From Nageia nagi (lineage: Eukaryota; Pinophyta), in assembly GCA_050084985.1 (NCBI GenBank), contig JBITNC010000001.1, forward strand, positions 3,410,001 to 3,474,000: 64,000 bases of DNA, written 5' to 3'. Under the pieces are notes generated by a model. The model saw nothing but the letters and a program-made list of their open reading frames with translations, ran no database searches and was not told the DNA's origin. The first letter of the stretch is position 1. The number at the start of each line of letters is the position of its first letter. This document shows, piece after piece, positions 24,146-37,436 of this stretch. Both the position numbers and the translations under genes were made by a program.

Positions 24146-25102
24146 TGATGATTCTATTCTATAATTCTACCAAACTCTAGCAAAATATTGAAATCTTTGC
24201 ACAACAAAATTTTAACACACTCAAATAAAATTCTAACAAATGCTACCAATAAATTCAAGTTTGTATTAGATATGGAAATAAGACATTTGCATCAATTAGA
24301 TCAACTCATACATTATCATATATGTACCACATAGTCTTTCAAGCTGGCCATCCAATATACTGCTAAAGAATATCAATAATCAGCTACCAATAAAACCCAA
24401 TAAAGACTATCCAATCAAATGCGGGTTGTAGAATATCACCAAGACCAATGATGCACTAAAATGATGACCCGATGATGGGATGTTGAGTCACACAGGCTGA
24501 ATAATGTCCCCAAAGTATAAATGTCACTTTGTATGTCCACAATTTCTGATGAAATATGCCCTCAATAGTTGGTTAACTCTAAATCTTTGCCCACCAAATC
24601 ATCAATAATGATGCCCAAGTGCAAACCCTAACGTAGATTTACCAACAACACTAAGGGATCAACCCTTATATATAATCAAATAGCAAGGGCCATCACTTGG
24701 CTATTTGATTAGGGCTTCCTGAATAGAGAGATCATCACCAATCCTCAAGAAGAATGATCAAGGGTCAGCCTTGTCTCCACAAGAATAACTTAGATCCTCC
24801 AAACTCACACTAACATAACAAAAACATATCCAAATGAGATGCCTAGCCTCCTTTTATAACATCTTGTTCTAATTCTTTGTTGACTATTCCCAAACATCCA
24901 TTATAACTCAAGTTTATTTTGCAAGTAAAAATTAAAATATCTTTTATTATATCTTCTAATACATAATCACTTATAGCTACCTCTTTACTATTTTATTATT
25001 TTCTTTTAAATAAAATACCACACTTAAACCACAAAACTTTAAAATGCAAACCACACACCACCCACAAATATACACGTGAGATTGAAAAAATGGGACATTA
25101 CA
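24146..25102 (-). repeat. 5' LTR of element A
   Basis: 957 bp, minus-strand start TGTAATGTCCC at 25102 and end ATCATCA at 24146. It matches the 3' LTR over its first three quarters and the isolated fragment at 1467-1765 over its last quarter. Confidence 0.9.
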
Positions 25103-28100
25103 TTTCTCCCCTATTTACAATCAAGTTCCCTACCATCAATACAAGGTTGAGGCTAGAGCTTCACAAGAAGAGAGGGCTTGGATGTTGCATTTATCATAAA
25201 CATAGAACTAACTGTCAATGATGCGTATACGTACCTATGGTGGATGCAAATTCCCTATTGTTGAGCTAACATAGACCTTGCTGCTCATTTTGTGATTTTT
25301 TTTCTAATATTTTGTCAAATACTAATAAATGTGAAGTCAATGTTTAACATCCTTTTAAACTATTGGTTTCTAGGACCTTTAAAGAGTTTTCAAATATCAC
25401 TAATGTTGGGGATGGGAGTAGAACTTGAGACAATTCAATGTGGGTGCCTTCATACCTCACTTGTCTGCCAAGTCCCTTGGCAAAAGTTGATAAGTTACTG
25501 TTTTGAGGTTTTAATAAACATCATCATATTGTACTTAATTTGGTTCTAGAATTTTATTTTAATGATTTATTTTCATTGGGTGGGTGTGAATGATTATGTT
25601 CAATTGTCCTTGAGAGTCTTGTTTTTTTTGAAAATAATTGTGCATTGTTCAGCGTTTTTCTTTATATGAGAAATAATAATTTAAATACTTTATTGGTATA
25701 TATTTACTTCTGAACAAACTTTGATAGGTCCTACAAACCAATGGGTTTAAAAGGATATTAAAAAGACATCTATCTATCCATCTATATATTTGTTCAATTT
25801 ATTTGTATAAGAGATTGCATGACACTAAAGAACTATGGAAAACAACAGTGTAATAAATATGTCTTTTCTTGCCGTAATGTCATACATAGATGCTAAGCCT
25901 TTCAAGCCTTAGAAGACATGCAAAATGTTTGTTAAAGAAACTAAATAAACAAATTAACAATAAAACACATTCAAAAACAACGAGGATATGATTTTACAAA
26001 AGATATCAAATTGATCCTCATCCACTGTTTTCATAATCACAGAAACTACAAAAACTAGAACTATAAAACCTTAATACACAAAAAGTGGAAAATGTGTAGC
26101 CTAGCTAGATTATCTAGTGCCAAAAGGGGGAAATTTCCATCTACAAATCACAGATAAAATCTTTTAGATGCAAGGTGAACTATTTGGGATGCCTCTATAC
26201 TAATGAGTCCAGAAAATACCCCATTACTGACATAATATTGTTATCTAATGGGTGCACTTAAAGGGATACTTTAAGTAAATAATAATATATATTGTATGCT
26301 TACTAGTCTAATTAGAGATAAACTGTCATATTATGTTATTTGCTAATATTTTATGATTTATGTACTTTTATGTACTATGGAAACAATAAAAAAGTTAAAG
26401 ATATAGCTCTTTGACCAATGGTTCGAAGATAGTCCATATCAACAATCCTCTTCTGGCTATGAAGGCACAATGACTTGTTCACAACAACTCCAGACACACT
26501 ACCTTCAGCTCCAGATGAAACTCTATCTGCTCTGGACACCATCAAAACAACTCCGGCCAACTTTTCGTTGACCAAATGACATCAAAATAGGGTATATAAT
26601 ATATCGATTAAAAGCTATTGAAACAAGCTTTCCATTTATGTATAGATCGAAGACAATGGAGCTACCATGAAAAAGATATGGCCTCGAAAGTTGTTGTCAT
26701 GTGTATACTGTAAGGTTGAAAATCAGAGTAACAGCTAAATGCCCGAATAGAAATCAAACATAAACATGCTATATATTTTCGGAAAGCTCTTGAAAAAGGG
26801 TATCCAAAAATATAAAGATATCATAGATTTGGTACATCATGCAAATATTATGGCTGCTGCAAATTTGCCCAGCATTCAACACGTACAGTTGGAGATGATA
26901 TCCTATTTTGAAGACAAGGCATTAAAGCAGATCCTACAGAGGTGGAGATTTGTTGTTATTTATTATACACAACCAGATTTAGAGCAACCAAGATTGGAGA
27001 ACAAAGAATAGACCAGATCTGAAGATTCTCATCTTTTGGTACCCAAGTTAGCACTATATCTTCTATCTTCTAAATATGGACTGGATTGTAACCATGGATA
27101 GTTTGTTTTATTTGTACTGAGTCATTTTTAGCATAATATAAAAACAATAAATACCTCTAGGAGGAGACACGCAAAGAGATATGCAAAATATAGAGATATA
27201 CAGAATATAGAATAGAGAGATAGAATATTGTGGGAGACTGAAACATTTTCAGTATCTATTTGTACGTAGTTGATTCATGAATAAAAGCTGATCATTATAT
27301 GAACTTTTGAATTTTTTTCAGGCACTTTGCTGGATGAAGTTGGGCCCCCTTCAACCAGTAGAGTTGCCCTTACATTTTTGTAGTAGTTATTTTCAGCAAT
27401 AGTATGAGTATCATTTTCTATTGTGCAGTTCCTTTCTCGCAATTTCCATTGTCAAGGCCTTATTGCAACTGCTAGATTAGATTTTCCAATTCCTACAATT
27501 TCAATTCTTGTAATTTCCATTTTTGCAATTTCCAATCATGCAACTTTCAATCTTTCAATTAGATATATAGTGAGTAGGACAGGGTTCAATTGCATACAAC
27601 CTTAGGACACCACCAGGATTTGACAAGTAATCAAGAAGTTAAATGTGGATTCTCAAAATTGGTGAGAGGACAAAAAAACTATCCTAAGTGTTGGAGCATC
27701 AGCTCCTTTAACTAACTGGTCCCTTCACAGTAACAGGTGAGAGGTTCACCAAAGGAGGGTTAGTGACAGACCCTGAAGTGGAAATTTGGGGGTTCATACT
27801 TGACTCATCATATACCAAGTAGCTCAAAATTTCAAGGTGGTTGATCAACCGGATTACAATTCACAACTTAATAAATCCATGTCCATTAAAATTTAAGACC
27901 CATTCTCATTCTGCTACAACTCGAAACTATCATGCTACAATGGAATGGAAACTTACCATGTAATGGCTCCAAGTACAATGAAAGCAACTACCACAACAAA
28001 GACCTTTGTTTGACCTTTTGCTATCGACTTGTATTTACCACTTAGTCTTGAGTGCCATAATAACATTCAAACACAATTTCAAATGCTAATTTCATAAACA

Positions 28101-28661
28101 ATATCATTTTGGTACTTTTGGTACAACAACTAAAATTTTAATCGAAGCCTTGTTTTCCATAGCTCTTCGTTATAATTACCAGCTCTGAACATTAAATCCA
28201 AAGAGAAATCAATATTTATCCACTAAAATTTCAGACTTTATCAGGGCTTTATGATCATGTATACAAATTTTGTTGTTACATTTTCAATTATCTTCGGGAT
28301 TATGCTTCAAGATTTATGTTGTTTCCCCTTCATATAGATGATTGTATCTTTGTCCCCCTTTAATAACACCATAAGTACACAACTTGAGTTGTAATTGTTT
28401 ATGAAGAACCATAATAAAGAACTTATTACCGTTAAACCCAGCTGCCCCATGGAGAAATGAACATAATACATAAATAAAAAAAGTGATAAAAAATACTTCA
28501 TCTTCATCTGTTACAACCAATATGCACCCATCTAGTGTCTCTCAAACAACTCATTAGGTCTTTGTTAGGGATCATCCATAGCTTGCCTCTTAATGCACCT
28601 CACATCACATGTGAGCTTGAGATTTTATTCTGAAGTAGTCAATTAAAAGCCTGGAAATTTT
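25103..28661. other. Downstream flank of FPGS, no gene recognised
   Basis: No protein family recognised on either strand. About 26390-27330 has the look of an old LTR (AATAAA-containing, ending near CATGAATAAAAGCTG), but I could not define ends. At 27427-27560 a degenerate 16-17 bp motif CAATTTCCAATTCTTG is repeated about seven times. The remainder is AT-rich with no clear feature. Confidence 0.4.
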
Positions 28662-28667
28662 TTTATT
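28662..28667 (-). terminator. Possible polyadenylation signal of FPGS
   Basis: Minus strand AATAAA, 38 bases after the FPGS stop codon. A plausible but unproven signal; plant signals are loose. Confidence 0.35.
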
Positions 28668-28704
28668 GACTTTACTGCCTCGTAAATAACATCCATTTAA
28701 TGGA

Positions 28705-31531
28705 TCATGGTGACTTTCTCAGTATCCTGAATGCATCTCCAATAAGATGCAGAGAACCAGTTATTAGCACCTGCATTACAACAAATAATTTGAAAGGAAA
28801 AGAGGTCATAAAACAGGTAAATTGCATCAAAAGGCTAGCTCTAAATAGTGATTTGCCCCATAATATTTCTTATTACATCATTGACCTAATCTGAGACTGG
28901 TCCGCCACTCTATGGCCATTTGGAAGCCGAGGGCACTTACAACCTATATAGCCCAAATTTTTATCTTAATGGGCTCCAGAACCCCATGATAACATAAAGA
29001 TACAATTCATATGTAAAACATATGGAATTTAGAACAGCTTTTGAAAAATAAAGCATAATGCAATACTACTAATTCTTGTTTCTTGTTTGAATAGTTCCTG
29101 AGAGAAAGTGGCCATATTTGATATTTCATTTGGAAATACAAAAATGGAACTGAAAAGAATTTGATTACATGCCTATGAAACTTTAGCTATACACACTACC
29201 TGCTACTGATTCTGACACTGGAAAAACTAAAAATGTAGTGTAAATTTGGGTTCTAGATAAAAGGGATCTAAAACGATTATTGTCAAAATCTCATTTTTAA
29301 TGACAAATGAAATTTACCTGTAAGCGCAAAGATTCATGTTTCTGAACACATTCTCTGAGCCAATTAATTGTTATTGGCAGTGAAGGCATGACAGCACTAA
29401 ATATGCGGCTCTTGTCCTTGGGATAAGTTTCTTGCGAAGAGTCATCAAGCAGGAACTCATAAGGGGCGGGGGTTGTGAGAGTCCCAACTCTGGCTTATCT
29501 TCAGTCTCTGTTTTTTTTTCAGTGGCATAGAAGATATCCAACAATGGAAAGGTATTAAACACTGAATATTTTCTGTTTTTGCCCAGCTGACATAATCAAG
29601 ACTACCTATAACCATTAAATTTTTCTCAATCCATTGCCATTGCTTCTCAAATGCACTTAACTAATGTATTTGCAAACCAATAATGCAAAAAGAAGTACCT
29701 TGTTGATCAGCATTACCTTTTCCTCTGTTCATTAGATTTTCCCATGTTCTTTGTAGAACTAACTGCCATGAAATGTCAACATTTGGAGAATCATTTGCAG
29801 CAGGCGTCAAAGTGGAACCAATCTGTGTAAAGGATAATTGGTTTGGCACAAAAAATGCTCCTTGGAAATGTACACCTAACATGCAAACACATGTTAAGGC
29901 AACTATTGTCAGTGAAAAAACATAACTGAATAAGCCTAAAAGAAAGGGAAAATAACTTTCTCCCCTGATTGCAAGAACTACAAAAATTTAAGAAAATCTT
30001 GTGTGACACACTTCAAGGACCAGCAACGGTACTTGACCATCAAAACTTGATCAGATCAAATAGTCAGTCATGGATGTTTGAAACTTGTCAAATTGTATTT
30101 AATATAGGTTTAAAGATGAAATATTGGTCTTCTTGTTAGAATATGATAAATGATATATATATGACTGATCAAGATGTGGCAAAAAGGAAGTTAAAGTATT
30201 TCAGCTTCCCATTAGGTACGAGATAGCATTTATAATTAATATCAAGATGGATCAGAGTCATCAGACACATCACTGGAAAGAATATAGTTAGTGTTGTAGT
30301 AATATTCCATTTCAAACCGCAGTAGATGTTAAATATCAGCCTCTGCCACAAGATATTGACAAAAGAAACTCTATGGACTTAATTGCGGATTTGGCAATCA
30401 TTGTCCACCACAAAAACTCATATGTCAGTTCAGTTGTCATCCCCGCAGTTCAAGAAGATTTGATGCACGGAGAAGACGACATGTGGGAGATATCACCAAT
30501 GCACAATTTCTAAACCACCTACAAAATTCGTTTCATAATAAATTTTTCTTGAATATTACTTATGACAAAATTCTATCTTTTACCGCAATAAACATCATTC
30601 AAAAAGATAAAATTATGATGGATGTTTAGTAGGGGTTGCTATTTAAAATACAGTACCATGCAAAGCACACGTATGGACAAGGCGTGGAAGAAGCAGTTTT
30701 GGGTCCCTCTTAGCCATACAATTAAAAATCACGATCTGCAAGCAAACAACATGGACATTTGAAGAAAAATATTGGAACTTTTAACTTAAACTAATATTGT
30801 TTACATAGTTATAACATCTTGAACTGGTATATGGAAGTGAATGCTCTATTTCTTTCATACTTCTAAAAGAGAGCCAAGGTGAATAAAAAATGACCTGCTT
30901 TGAATTCTTTCTCAATTCTCTGCTGCTATAGTGTTGGTGCTCAAACTTTGGTGATAAATCACTGTAACCATTCTGGTTCCAATTAGACATTTGCTTACCC
31001 TCGATTCTTGATTGTATATCATCTTTTATAGCATTTGAAAACCAATTAGCACATACTTCCATGCTTTCCGGGCTGTGGGCTCCATCCAAATAGAAAATCA
31101 GTTTACTAGCATAAGCATTGTCAGCACCGTCATCACTAAGCTGTCCACAACACTTTAAATAGGGGTCAGGCAGAACTTGTGCACGACCTGGAAAATTGGT
31201 TGTTGCAAGCCCTTTAAGGAAGGGCTCTGGCAAATATCCTCCATCATCTAGCTGGAGAATGAGCAACATAAATCTTGTTAGTTAGGGTGCTTTCACCTGG
31301 AACGCGAGAATCAATCATATATATTCATAGAAAACCAATGTTTGCACAAAATGGAGATTGACTGACACTCTTCGACAAATTAGAATCTTTTGAACGCCCA
31401 GTGCTCTTAAGCCAAGTAGAACAAAGAGCAACAGCTAGGGCTGCATTCAAATATTGATGGTCACCAGCCAACCCTACTTTCAAACCACCTAGACTGGAAG
31501 TGTTTAATGGCAATACAACTTGGAGAGGAAC
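28705..31531 (-). CDS. FPGS: Folylpolyglutamate synthase, last six exons
   Basis: Encodes the C-terminal part (about 350 residues) of the enzyme that adds glutamates to folates (ATP-dependent Mur-ligase-like family, EC 6.3.2.17). Exons on the minus strand: 31531-31336 ([21 protein letters not shown]), 31247-30895 ([20 protein letters not shown], then [17 protein letters not shown], the C-terminal domain signature), 30735-30657 ([16 protein letters not shown]), 29875-29699 ([19 protein letters not shown]), 29493-29318 ([15 protein letters not shown]) and 28770-28705 ([15 protein letters not shown] then TGA). All introns are GT-AG, and phases match at every junction with no internal stop, so this looks intact. 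The 31336/31247 junction and the 29493 acceptor were chosen by phase; alternatives exist. The N-terminal ATP-binding part and any targeting peptide lie upstream of 31531 and were not found, so the isoform location cannot be told. Confidence 0.93.
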
Positions 31532-32650
31532 CTGCAACACACAGATAGAACTTTCAAAAACTATGTGATAGCACACAAGCGTTATCAAAATAATTTTTAG
31601 TATGAGAACTGATATGACAACATAAGCAATAGAGGTCAATAATAAATTAATAATAATAATAATGAGATATATTTACAAAACTAGGTCTAATTGCTCGTAC
31701 AAACAATTGTACATATTGAACACTTCAATGCTGTTTTCTAGCCTTCTCCATAATGATTAGAGAAGCTCATTGACAGGAAGCATGGGATATCATAATAATA
31801 TAGAAATCTAGAAACCAACAATCCTAATCAAGCCGTTCATCCTGTTGACCACTCCTGAGAATTATCATCTTGATTGTCTTGCGATCCTGTAAGGCTTAAG
31901 GTGTTGTGCTCATATCAAATCTATAATTCTATTCTTACAGTTGCTGGTATTCAATTGTGTTGTCATTACATATTGCAATGCAAGTCTACTACGAGTACCA
32001 CCCAAAATAAAAGGAAAAGTCTGGCCAGATCCTACAAGAATAGCTAGAGGCAAAGCTTAAACAAATAGCAGCCATTTTCAGAAAGCTCTCAAGTATCATA
32101 ATGCTTTGCATTAAGTTTTTTATTCATGCTTCAACTGGTAAAGAAGAAACTTTAAGATTTTGAAAAAACTCAGTTACTAATTACTACTTACCAATATTCA
32201 GATATTTAAATTGTATCTACAAGCCAATAAGTTAATAACAAACAATCAAGGCAGGAGGCAGATAAGTTACAGTTGTTGTTTAACACCTAAGATTAATTGC
32301 AACCACACAGAGTTCCTTCAAAACATTCTATTTAATCCATCAAACATGACATGGATGTTGTCGTAGAAGTAGAACAAACAATACATACATTTACTCTTTC
32401 AACATCTTACAATCGATGTGGAATTTTATCTGTTACGACTTCCTTTGACAGTAAAGGATAATAGTTGTTGGAAGGAGATAACCATGTAAAAAAATGGCTT
32501 GCACATTGATCCAACTGCAAAACTCCTTTATCATCAAACTATCAAAGCTGAACATGATTGAAACAAGATTTGCTAAGGTGAAAAAATTCCCTATGCAGAA
32601 ATTTGTTAAGTTCTTTACCAAGAGTTGTATGGCATATGCTTAATTGCCAA
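31532..32650. other. FPGS intron, part without recognised element
   Basis: Directly upstream (higher coordinates) of the first FPGS exon seen. It carries a polypyrimidine-AG acceptor at 31532 on the minus strand and is otherwise AT-rich and non-coding. I searched it for the preceding FPGS exon and found none. The LTR of Copia C begins farther up at an edge I could not place. Confidence 0.5.
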
Positions 32651-33027
32651 AAAAAATGGAAAGGTAGTATGGAAAAACACAATACATCATAGTCTATGAA
32701 TTCAAACCACAACTAGATACCTAGTGATAACACTAGCATAGAAGCATTTGCACAAACTTGGCTCCCATAACTAATGCCTAGTCTCTTTTTAAGACTCCAC
32801 CCTGGAAGAAGTTCGAATAACTCCAAGGCAAAAAGTATAGTATATCACAAAGTGACTTTACATATTCATCTCCATGGGTGACCTTTAGATTACACATGGA
32901 CTATTCATATGCCCTTTCTTATTACTCCAAAAAAACAAGTAAACTCCTACAGCTGAATTTACTAAATATAGTAAGTACTATTACTCTATAACAAATACAT
33001 TAATCTCTTAAGATTACGTGTCTAACA

Positions 33028-34789
33028 TTCCCCCCTTAATCCGAAGGGGTATTTGTAAATCCAAGCATCTTTCTGAACTTCAACTTTTCTCGTCCAAAAG
33101 CTTTGGTGAAGATGTCAGTACAACAATGTTTCAATTGAATTGTCTTGTACTCTACATGATATCGAATCAAATGAAATTTTGTGTTGATGTGTTTGGTTCA
33201 ATCATGAAATTTGGATTCCTGGCCAACTATATTGCAAAAGTGTTATTAATCAGAAGTGGAGTTGGTTGCACTTGTTTCTCCTACAAATTTTCTAGTATCT
33301 TTTTGAGCCACACAATCTTCTTTGTTGCCTTTGCAACAACCACATATTTTGCCTCTATAGTGGAATTTGTTGGAATGGATTGTTTTTGTGACCTCCAGGA
33401 GATAGTTGTCGATCCAAGACTCATGAGGTAGCCTACAGTCAAAACTCCATTCTCTTTGTCTCCATCAAAGTCTCAATTTGAATATCCAACCAATCTGAAC
33501 TCTCTCACCTTGGAATATTTGAGTCCAAAATCTTGAGTTCCCTTCAAATATCTAAGGACTCTTTTTGCTGCTACCCAATGTCCATCACATGGTTTTTGCA
33601 TGAATCGAGAAAGGAGTCCAACCATAAATGAAATATCTAGCCTTGTTGTGGTTAGATAAATGAGACTTCCAATGAGCTGTCTATATTTTGTAGCATCTTC
33701 AAATTGGTTCTCTTCAATTGATTGCAACTTCAAATGTTGTCACATTGGAGTAAAAAGAGGTTTACAATCTTGCATGTCAACAATTCTCCGATGTACTTTC
33801 TTTGGGAAATATGTATTTGGATGTTTGATTCACTTCAACTCCCAAGTAATAGTGAAGATGCCCCATATTAGTCATTTCAAAACCTCTCTTCAATTATTTT
33901 CTTACGGTTCAATGTATCCTTCATTGTTCCTTGTTATCAAAAGATCTACATACACTGAAAAAAATACAACAATCTTGCCAACTTTCTTGACAAATAAAGT
34001 TGCATCATCAAGATTATAATGCTCAAAATTGATTTTCAAAAGATGCTCAATAAGCTTTTCATACCAGGCACAAGGAGCTTGCTTCAGGTCTACAAAGACT
34101 TGATGAGTTTGCATACCTTTTGTTCTTGACCTTTCACAGCAAATCCGTTTGGTTGTGTAATGTACACATTCTCTTTCAGATCACCATTTAGGAATGTTGT
34201 CTTCATGTGCATTTGATGAACTTTCCATCCATACTGAGCTAACATAGCCAACCAAGAACAAATGGTCGCCCATTTTGTTGCAGCAGTAAAAAACCCATCA
34301 TAGTCAATACCTTATTTTTGTGCAAAACCTTTCATCATAGGCCTCCACTTTGTGTTTATCAAGTGAGTTGTCTGATTTGTACTTATTTTTGAAGACCCAC
34401 TTGCAACCTAATGGTTTGGTTCCATGAGGAGGATCTACCAACTTCCATGTCCCATTCTTGATGAGAGCATTATATTATTTCTTCATGGCTTCTTTCCATG
34501 CATAATGAGAAATAGCTTGTTTAAAGGAAGTTGGCTCTGAGTGGGTAGAGAAATTCTACTCACAGTAAAAAAGAACATTCCATATCATCAACATCATTAT
34601 CATCATCTGAATATGAATCTTCTACCGCTCCTTGTCTTGCTTGATAGAAACTTATAGTTCCTATTTTCACCACTTCATCAAGACGAACACTTTCAAGTGT
34701 TTTGGAGAGCCATTTTTGGGATCCTTTGAGATGATTCAAGTTGCTCGACAAGCTGAGGAGGAGCTACATTTCCGTCAAGACTCAACCTA
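33028..34789 (-). pseudogene. Copia C: reverse transcriptase and RNase H
   Basis: From 34789 downward: linker to reverse transcriptase (VRLDEVVKIGT), the palm part at 34114-33902 (LKQAPCAWYEKLIEHLL, then VYVDLLITRNNEG, where the catalytic YVDD reads YVDL), and at 33733-33473 the thumb and RNase H (YRQLIGSLIYLTTTRLDISF, HWVAAKRVLRYLKGT). RNase H continues to 33050 with stops and ends before the purine tract AAGGGGGGAA at 33045-33028. Dead copy. Confidence 0.88.
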
Positions 34790-36027
34790 TGTGACGTCCC
34801 CTTGTTCAGTTAGTGGGGCCAAAATGGTCATCTTTGTAATATACTTTATTTATGTATTAGTATTTACATTGTTGTAACTTAGGATAGGAGACTTGATGGG
34901 TCAATGGACCCCACTATGAGCCCCAAGTGGGACATCTCCCTCCTAAGGTTAGATTAGGCATTAATTATCATACTTGGACATCCTGATAATGATTGTGGGT
35001 ATCCCAAAGTATATTTATGTATTAAAGTAATGGACGGCTACTTGCATGCTTGTGTCGGGCTTGGGGAGGACCCCACACACCCCCACGTTGGCTCAGGTTG
35101 ACTCTAGGACCCTAAGCATCACTTATTGGCCCACATGGGCGTGCGTGGCACATCTAGGGCCTGATGTTGGCACTTGATGGACCTTGGCCCCCTACGTTGG
35201 CATGCTTAACCCCTAGGCACCCACGTTAGGTGTTTCGGCCCCCCAGGAGGCCAACGTTAGATTAGATGAGCTTGGGATGACTTTGAGGTGAGATCCGGAT
35301 AGAGCTAATGTGTAAATAGACACTAGAGCTTCATTACTGGATGGCTATTGATTATTATTACTTCTTCTACGGTCCATCGAACAACAAGTCTTACCGGTGC
35401 AAAGCAACTCTTCCTAGGCGCAACGTCTAAAGAGCATTAAAGTTGAGGGATCCTATTTGTCTACGGCACTGGTGTAGCACCTTTGCCCATCCGATGGAAT
35501 TCCAAGGATTTGCTTCTACATTCGATGATTATCCAAGGTTCGAGGAGGGCTCCTTTGATGGAGAGGATTTGGTTATGAGGGAGCATTTATGTCCCATGGT
35601 TCCATGTTTGTGTTCAATGATTGAGGATATTATTGTTGTGCCCTAGTTGGCTCTTGGGAGGCCAAAGACTGACCCCTAGGGCTTGGTATTGTATACATCA
35701 TCATTCTATATCATTGGTATAGCTAGAGGGCATTGGATCTCATTATTGTATTGTCTATTCCATACTTGTGCATGCGTTGGATTGTCTTTGCTTAATTGTA
35801 CTTGTATGAGCTAGACATTGGCATTGTGAGTTGGTATTCATTGCTATATGCTTGTATAACCTAGACGTTGGCATAGTTCCATTGTTGTGATGCGTATTGA
35901 ATGTTCTAACCCTAATGTTGGCATTTGAGGGTTTGTATGCTTGAGTTTTGATGTCCTAGGCCAGCCATTTGGACTATTGTAATCGAATTCGCTGATTTTG
36001 CTTTGAGATCTTGTTTGGATCATTATA
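34790..36027 (+). repeat. 5' LTR of element B
   Basis: Starts TGTGACGTCCCC and ends TTATA (decayed from TTACA). Its left third has several GTTGGC-type short repeats. A TGTAAATAGACAC block stands where the other copies have a TATA box. Confidence 0.92.
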
Positions 36028-36028
36028 G

Positions 36029-36040
36029 TGGTATCGGAGC
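36029..36040 (+). other. Primer-binding site of element B
   Basis: TGGTATCGGAGC, one base away from the initiator tRNA-Met consensus, just after the 5' LTR. Confidence 0.88.
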
Positions 36041-36109
36041 CTGAATCTAGCCAGCCGATGTATGAAACCCAAGATCCACCACTACTACACCAAGTCCAGC
36101 ATCCGAAGA

Positions 36110-37436
36110 GAGATGGCATCCGCTAGGAAGAGCGAAAGATCACATACATAGGAGACGTCTGAAAAAGCTATACATGAGGAAGATAGACGGCCATGGATGA
36201 ATGAGCCACCTGAAGAGAGAGCATTTGATGATGAAGGAGAAGTGCGGGAGATAGACAGAGAGCCGTTAGGAGGAGGAGCTCCACTCCAGTTTGAGGATTC
36301 ACTCCTGATCGGTGTTTGATGAGCTCATTTCGGCCATCCATAATATGATCGGAGTGATGACTTCTATGCAGCAACAGATGACCAGAGACGAAAGAGGAGG
36401 CCCCACATCACACCAAGGGTGATAGAGAGGCCCTACGTCTGGCCAGGGATGTTAGAGAAGAGTGGTTTGAGGAGGACAAGGTAGACCAGGAGCCTAGCAT
36501 GAGGAGATCTCGAAGTTTGAGGGATTGAAATTCTACCTACCATGGGTCAATGGGACAACCAAAGGCCACTTTCCTGAGATCCCACTCACATAGAGCACTC
36601 CAAGGTACAAAATCTATCCTAGGGAGGTACTTGGAGGAGGACATTGGCAGGGTGGATGAGCAGCTGGTTATTTTGAAGCCGTCCAAGCCCATGTTTGCAT
36701 AGAAGATTGAAGAGGCCACGAAGAGCAAGGTTCCTAGTCCATTGGAGCTGAACCAGATTTTCAGAGAGTACTTGATGTTGGATCTAGGGTTGAGGAGAGA
36801 TGTCAACTTCAACGACTATCTTGAGCTCTTGGGGTTGAAAGGGAGTAGCTCACATGTTCCATGCCATTCCAATAGTCCATGGGAGGAGAAGAACTTGCAA
36901 CACAAGATCAATAAAATGCAGACACCCATGTATGATGGCAAGAAGATGACGGCTAGGGCATGGCTGCATCAGTTGTAGACTTATTTCACCATAAGTCCCA
37001 GCATGGTAGAGGAGGATGCTATACATTTCGCATCTCTACATTTTGAGGGTGATGCCCTAGAGTGGTGGCAACATGGAGTGATCAGCCAGGGTTACTCACT
37101 CATCACTTCCTTCGATGAGTTTGCCTGATGATTGGTCTAGAGGTTAAACTGAAAGGAGAATGACTACTTCTAGGATCTGACCTCATTGAGGCAGTAGGGT
37201 GCAGTTGATGAGTATGTGACGGAGTTCTAGCAGATTGTTGTCATGATCCACCACATTCTTGAGGAGAGACTGGAATTTTTCTTCATAGAGGGCTTGATGT
37301 AGCCATTGCGAGGGATGGTCTCTCTTAGGAGCCTTGATGACCCACCATAAAATACCTCAAGGAAGGATAGGCGCACAAGGGGCTGACCAACCAGAAGTCA
37401 TTTGCTGAAGGGCCTAGCAAGGCCAAATCCTTTCCT
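36110..37436 (+). pseudogene. Element B gag, with a run of transition-type stop codons
   Basis: A leader with MASARKSERSHT starts near 36111. The capsid domain is clear at about 36886-37350: MTARAWLHQL, EEDAIHFASLHFEGDALEWW, SFDEFA, GAVDEYVTEF and FIEGLM match Gypsy Gag (retrotrans_gag). In one unbroken frame it has stops at 36976, 37126, 37129, 37138, 37150, 37171, 37195, 37228 and 37300: six TAG where family members have Gln, and three TGA at likely Trp or Arg positions. There is no frameshift in that stretch. See the finding on methylation-type decay. Confidence 0.85.

Larger units (their letters stand above)
19820..25102 (-). mobile_element. Element A: LTR retrotransposon with zinc knuckle and OTU protease, no visible pol
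   Basis: Two similar LTRs (19820-20532 and 24146-25102) face the same way. On the minus strand the upstream LTR is followed by a tRNA-Met primer-binding site (24142-24131), and the downstream LTR is preceded by a purine-rich AAGGAGGGTGTATT. The internal 3.6 kb is coding-like on the minus strand, with a gag-type zinc knuckle, an OTU cysteine-protease domain and an acidic region. I find no YVDD-type reverse transcriptase, integrase or retroviral protease motif, so it would need enzymes in trans. The 3' LTR lacks about 250 bp at its outer end, and no target duplication could be assigned. Confidence 0.85.

Noticed and set aside
1461-25107. Target duplication joining 1462-1466 with 25103-25107 as ends of one giant element A
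   Set aside because: TCTTG and TTTCT do not match, so the 18-kb-split LTR idea is not supported by a duplication and was kept only as an open question.
26375-26575. 66-residue minus-strand frame near FPGS as a small gene
   Set aside because: No family resemblance, no conserved context, and it lies in what looks like old LTR sequence.
28307-28520. Minus-strand hydrophobic frame as an FPGS C-terminal exon
   Set aside because: The true last exon is at 28770-28705, which gives the family C-terminus and a stop in phase; this frame lies beyond it.
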